A stretch of 33,429 nt of DNA, taken from Jaapia argillacea MUCL 33604. Its lineage: Eukaryota > Basidiomycota > Agaricomycetes > Jaapiales > Jaapiaceae. The stretch lies in NCBI GenBank assembly GCA_000697665.1, contig KL197734.1:349351-382779 (forward strand), in the 5' to 3' direction. Under the pieces are notes generated by a model that was given only the letters and a program-made list of their open reading frames with translations, was not told where the DNA came from and did not search any database. Shown here piece by piece: positions 30,869 through 33,429 of the stretch; position 1 is the first letter of the stretch; every line of letters starts with the position of its first letter. The translations under genes were made by a program, and so were the position numbers.

Positions 30869-32324
30869 AATTGGCGAAGACAAGTCGAGCGAGAATTAGG
30901 CAAGATGCAAGAAGTGCGCGAGGGGAAGCTGTGACTACTGGGCTGGATCTGATTGTTGCAAGACGACGGGAACACCAGAGTTACGAGATCAAGGTATCGG
31001 CTGTCTGGAGGTAATGATGGTGCCAAAATGAAGTAGATTGTATATGGCTATGCTGTTGAGAAGGTTCGATCGAGTACAACTCAGCGAAGATGCATGATAA
31101 AGCTCGTTAAGGGCTGCAACGCAGTGCACTGCATGACCGAAAACGTGCACCGTTACAGTCATTTCCGGCTCCGTGGCACGCCACGTGTCCTTGACACGCT
31201 CCGACTCATGTCGCCCTCCACCTGTGCTCGCCCAGTGTAGAAGGAAAAAACTACTGGGACTCATTGTACTGGTCCTTAGCAAACTATGTATTTTATGGGG
31301 GTTCACCCTCATTATGGTGGAGCTAGCTTGTGTGTGCAATATTGGTTGTTGTTTTCGGTGTGACAGCACTTCCGGTTGGTGTGTTGTTCTCGCGCGCGGG
31401 TGCGATCGCGCTCGCTCGGGTGGCTGAGCTACGGGATTTGAGGCCTCCCTGTATACATGGGTGTCGCAAGCTCCATCAATGACTAGCACTGGAATTGAGC
31501 TGAAGAATCTTGCTTTTGATCTTGCATTCCTTTTGCTCGAGATGTGTTGAAACGCCCTGTCTCAAAACACTTTCGGCTCACAACATCATCGGGATTGCAC
31601 TTCCTGGTACAAATTTCAGTCATGGAGTTTACTGGTGGTCTACAAAGGTCTGAAAAGCAAATGGTTGCTGGTTTCTTCAGTTTGAGTGATGATATTGCTG
31701 AGTTGTCGAAACGAGATTTTGCCTCACAAGTTGCATGACACATCCCTGGCTCTCCGCATTTCGAACCATGTTTGGGCTATGCAATATATTCCCTAATTTA
31801 TTGAATAAGTAGACGGACATCCCAGTTTGCCGTCCCAAACCATCATCTCACACAACTCACTTACGACAAGGCGTGTTTGATTCGCACTTACAACACCTCA
31901 AAGTCAAATGCACGACTGACTGGTTACTAGGACTTATGCTTACGAGTGAGGGTTTGTATTGTTAGAGTACTTGATCTACCTACAAGTTAATACTTGGATT
32001 GGACTGTTGAATAGACCACCGACTTTTGTTCCAGTAGTCTGAGCAGGGGGACGCCTACAGTGGCAAAAGCTTTCTTTGGAGGAGCTGGAAGAGGGTCACA
32101 TGGGACGTGAACGAAGATTGAACGAAATCCTTCACTAGAACAACACAGCGAGCACAAGAAGTCAGATATTCTAGACGTCGATTACATAGTTGTATTTTAT
32201 ATACCACGTCCATGCTGATGTGGTGATGATTGCGTGCATTACAGGATTCTCAAAACCCAAGAAAACAAACCTCCCCGTCACTCACATCTTGAACCTTTCC
32301 TCCTGAAACCCAGTGATGGAGACC
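30869..32324. other. intergenic sequence, no gene seen
   Basis: This lies upstream of the second kinase and downstream of the Skt5-like relic, so it should contain the kinase promoter. A CACGTG hexamer occurs near 31181-31186. Open frames (for example 31483-31743, -; 31173-31427, +) have no recognisable domain or splice chain. Confidence 0.4.
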
Positions 32325-33429
32325 TCACATGATAACACATTCTTTGTCCTCCAACTTCTGACTGCGGAAACCCATCCCCTCGAAGGTCGCAGGACCTTTC
32401 CCGGGTTTGGGTCTCGTGGGAGCTGGAGCTTCGACTTCCTAAGGCACTGGCACTAGCGCTGGTCCTTGGTTAGGAGGTGGTCCACCTGCAGCAGAGGCAA
32501 TCCTCCCGTCTGGAGGTCTTCCACCAGCACCAGCACTGCCACCGCCCAGCCGATAAGGAGATTGGGCTCTACCCGGTCAGGAGAAAACCTAGATGAACTA
32601 GGATTGACGAGGGTGTAGCAATGAGCGAGTGCACCAGCTCTCGGAGGACCATTTGCACCTGGTCGTGGAGACACGGTAGCGCTCGAGGGTGCTATATTAG
32701 GGTGTTGTTGCTGCTCCTGCTGCTGTGGATGTTAAGGAGCAGGAGGCTGCTGAGGGGCCAGCGGCAGAGGGGTATTCCATAACAGGGCGTACATAGAGGG
32801 AGGTGATTCATATTGCATTGGATTTGGGATTGGCCTTGGGAAGGTCAATGAGGAGGATGACCAGCGCGAGGAGGGCCACCCACATTATTGAAGGTGTTAT
32901 TGTTATAAATACCCTGACCAGGTACAGGAGGAGGTTGCGCAACAGAGCTTTGTCGGATGTTCTCGACGATCCGTTGGCCTGTACCTGGGTTCGTTTAGGC
33001 AGGGGGATGTCCACCCAGTCTGTTATCCAAATGTTCTTGGGCTTGTGTATGTGTACGAACGAGTTTGTTTTCGGTAATGGCGTTGTGTTCTTGTCAAGAT
33101 AGGGCTTGTGGTGAGGGTGAAGACAATGCCGACAATCGTTCCGTAGCCTCACCGTTGCCATGTTCAGAAGCCTATAACACAACTCATAAGTAAGGATCTG
33201 TCCAACCTTGAACAGCAAACAGATTCACCCTAGAATACCACTTCCTCGCAACTTCGATATCCTTTGGTCCCCCAACCCCCACTTCTGCATAATATCCCAT
33301 AGCAAACTTGGCACTAACCAATCCCTTCCTAGCAGCCTTTTCTGCAAACGTAAACGCCAACCCCTCATCCTTCTCAAAATATCCTTCCACTCCACACAAG
33401 AACCACTTGCTCAATGCCATATCAGCCTC
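32325..33429 (-). pseudogene. Skt5/Chs4-like chitin-synthase regulator, degenerate 3' end
   Basis: The window cuts the 5' part. The first visible exon (to 33229) encodes Sel1-like repeats (ALSKWFLCGVEGYFEKDEGL, then FAEKAARKGLVSAKFAMGYY and VGGPKDIEVARKWYSR). A clean 57-nt intron (33228-33172) follows, then ASEHGNGEATERLSALSSP, typical of fungal Skt5/Chs4 proteins, which activate and localise chitin synthase III. After that the frame breaks. There are stops at 33094-33096 (TGA), 32995-32997 (TAA), 32732-32734 (TAA) and 32439-32441 (TAG), plus at least two frameshifts in the Gln/Pro-rich tail. The last ~35 residues are open again (EVEAPAPTRPKPGKGPATFE to KLEDKECVIM) and end with the CVIM CaaX box that in yeast Chs4 is farnesylated. 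A real pseudogene is the simplest reading; poor base quality is the alternative. Confidence 0.75.

Overview
The window looks like nuclear DNA of a filamentous basidiomycete, most likely an Agaricomycete. Genes carry many short GT-AG introns (about 40-105 nt), and the families present are ones typical of that group: TKL-type kinases with an HGDLKG catalytic loop, CCCH zinc-finger proteins, F-box proteins, a Skt5-type chitin-synthase regulator, and a DDE integrase next to a J-domain protein. I cannot place it to genus. One 676-base assembly gap (11757-12432) is present. All exon models come from reading splice sites and phases by eye; no alignment or transcript data were used. Layout, left to right. 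1-1479: nothing recognisable. 1480-7055: a 15-exon gene for a ~976-aa protein with an N-terminal Cys-rich segment and a C-terminal J-domain (HPD motif), convergent with an apparently intact DDE integrase only 67 bp away. 7056-8611: non-coding, with a seven-unit 17-bp minisatellite and a G14 run. 8612-10750: a TKL kinase whose C-terminus is a CaaX prenylation box. 11415-12523: a DNA transposon seen from exact 14-bp terminal inverted repeats and an exact 7-bp target duplication; the assembly gap lies inside it. 12517-13107: a small three-exon gene of unknown function whose stop codon lies in the transposon's target duplication. 13691-~15190: a broken F-box gene followed by a degenerate ~525-bp tandem duplication. 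15738-18830: two head-to-head paralogous CCCH zinc-finger genes sharing a 430-bp intergenic promoter region. 19115-19202: tRNA-Glu(CTC) with a 17-nt intron. 19712-20653: deoxyribose-phosphate aldolase. 20654-23446: non-coding or relic sequence, including a short copy of the start of an alcohol dehydrogenase gene. 23447-26285: a third CCCH paralog in which a two-exon zinc-finger module is repeated in tandem (~346-bp period). 26519-28202: a zinc-dependent MDR alcohol dehydrogenase. 28389-30868: a second TKL kinase, paralogous to the first but with one apparent frameshift in its ATP-loop region and a different tail. 32325-33429: the degenerate 3' end of a Skt5/Chs4-like gene, keeping its CVIM prenylation motif. 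The main theme is local gene-family turnover: three CCCH paralogs and two kinase paralogs in about 30 kb, with tandem and inverted duplications, mobile DNA and pseudogenes between them. Housekeeping functions are limited to the tRNA, the aldolase and the dehydrogenase. No bacterial-style operon or defence system is visible.
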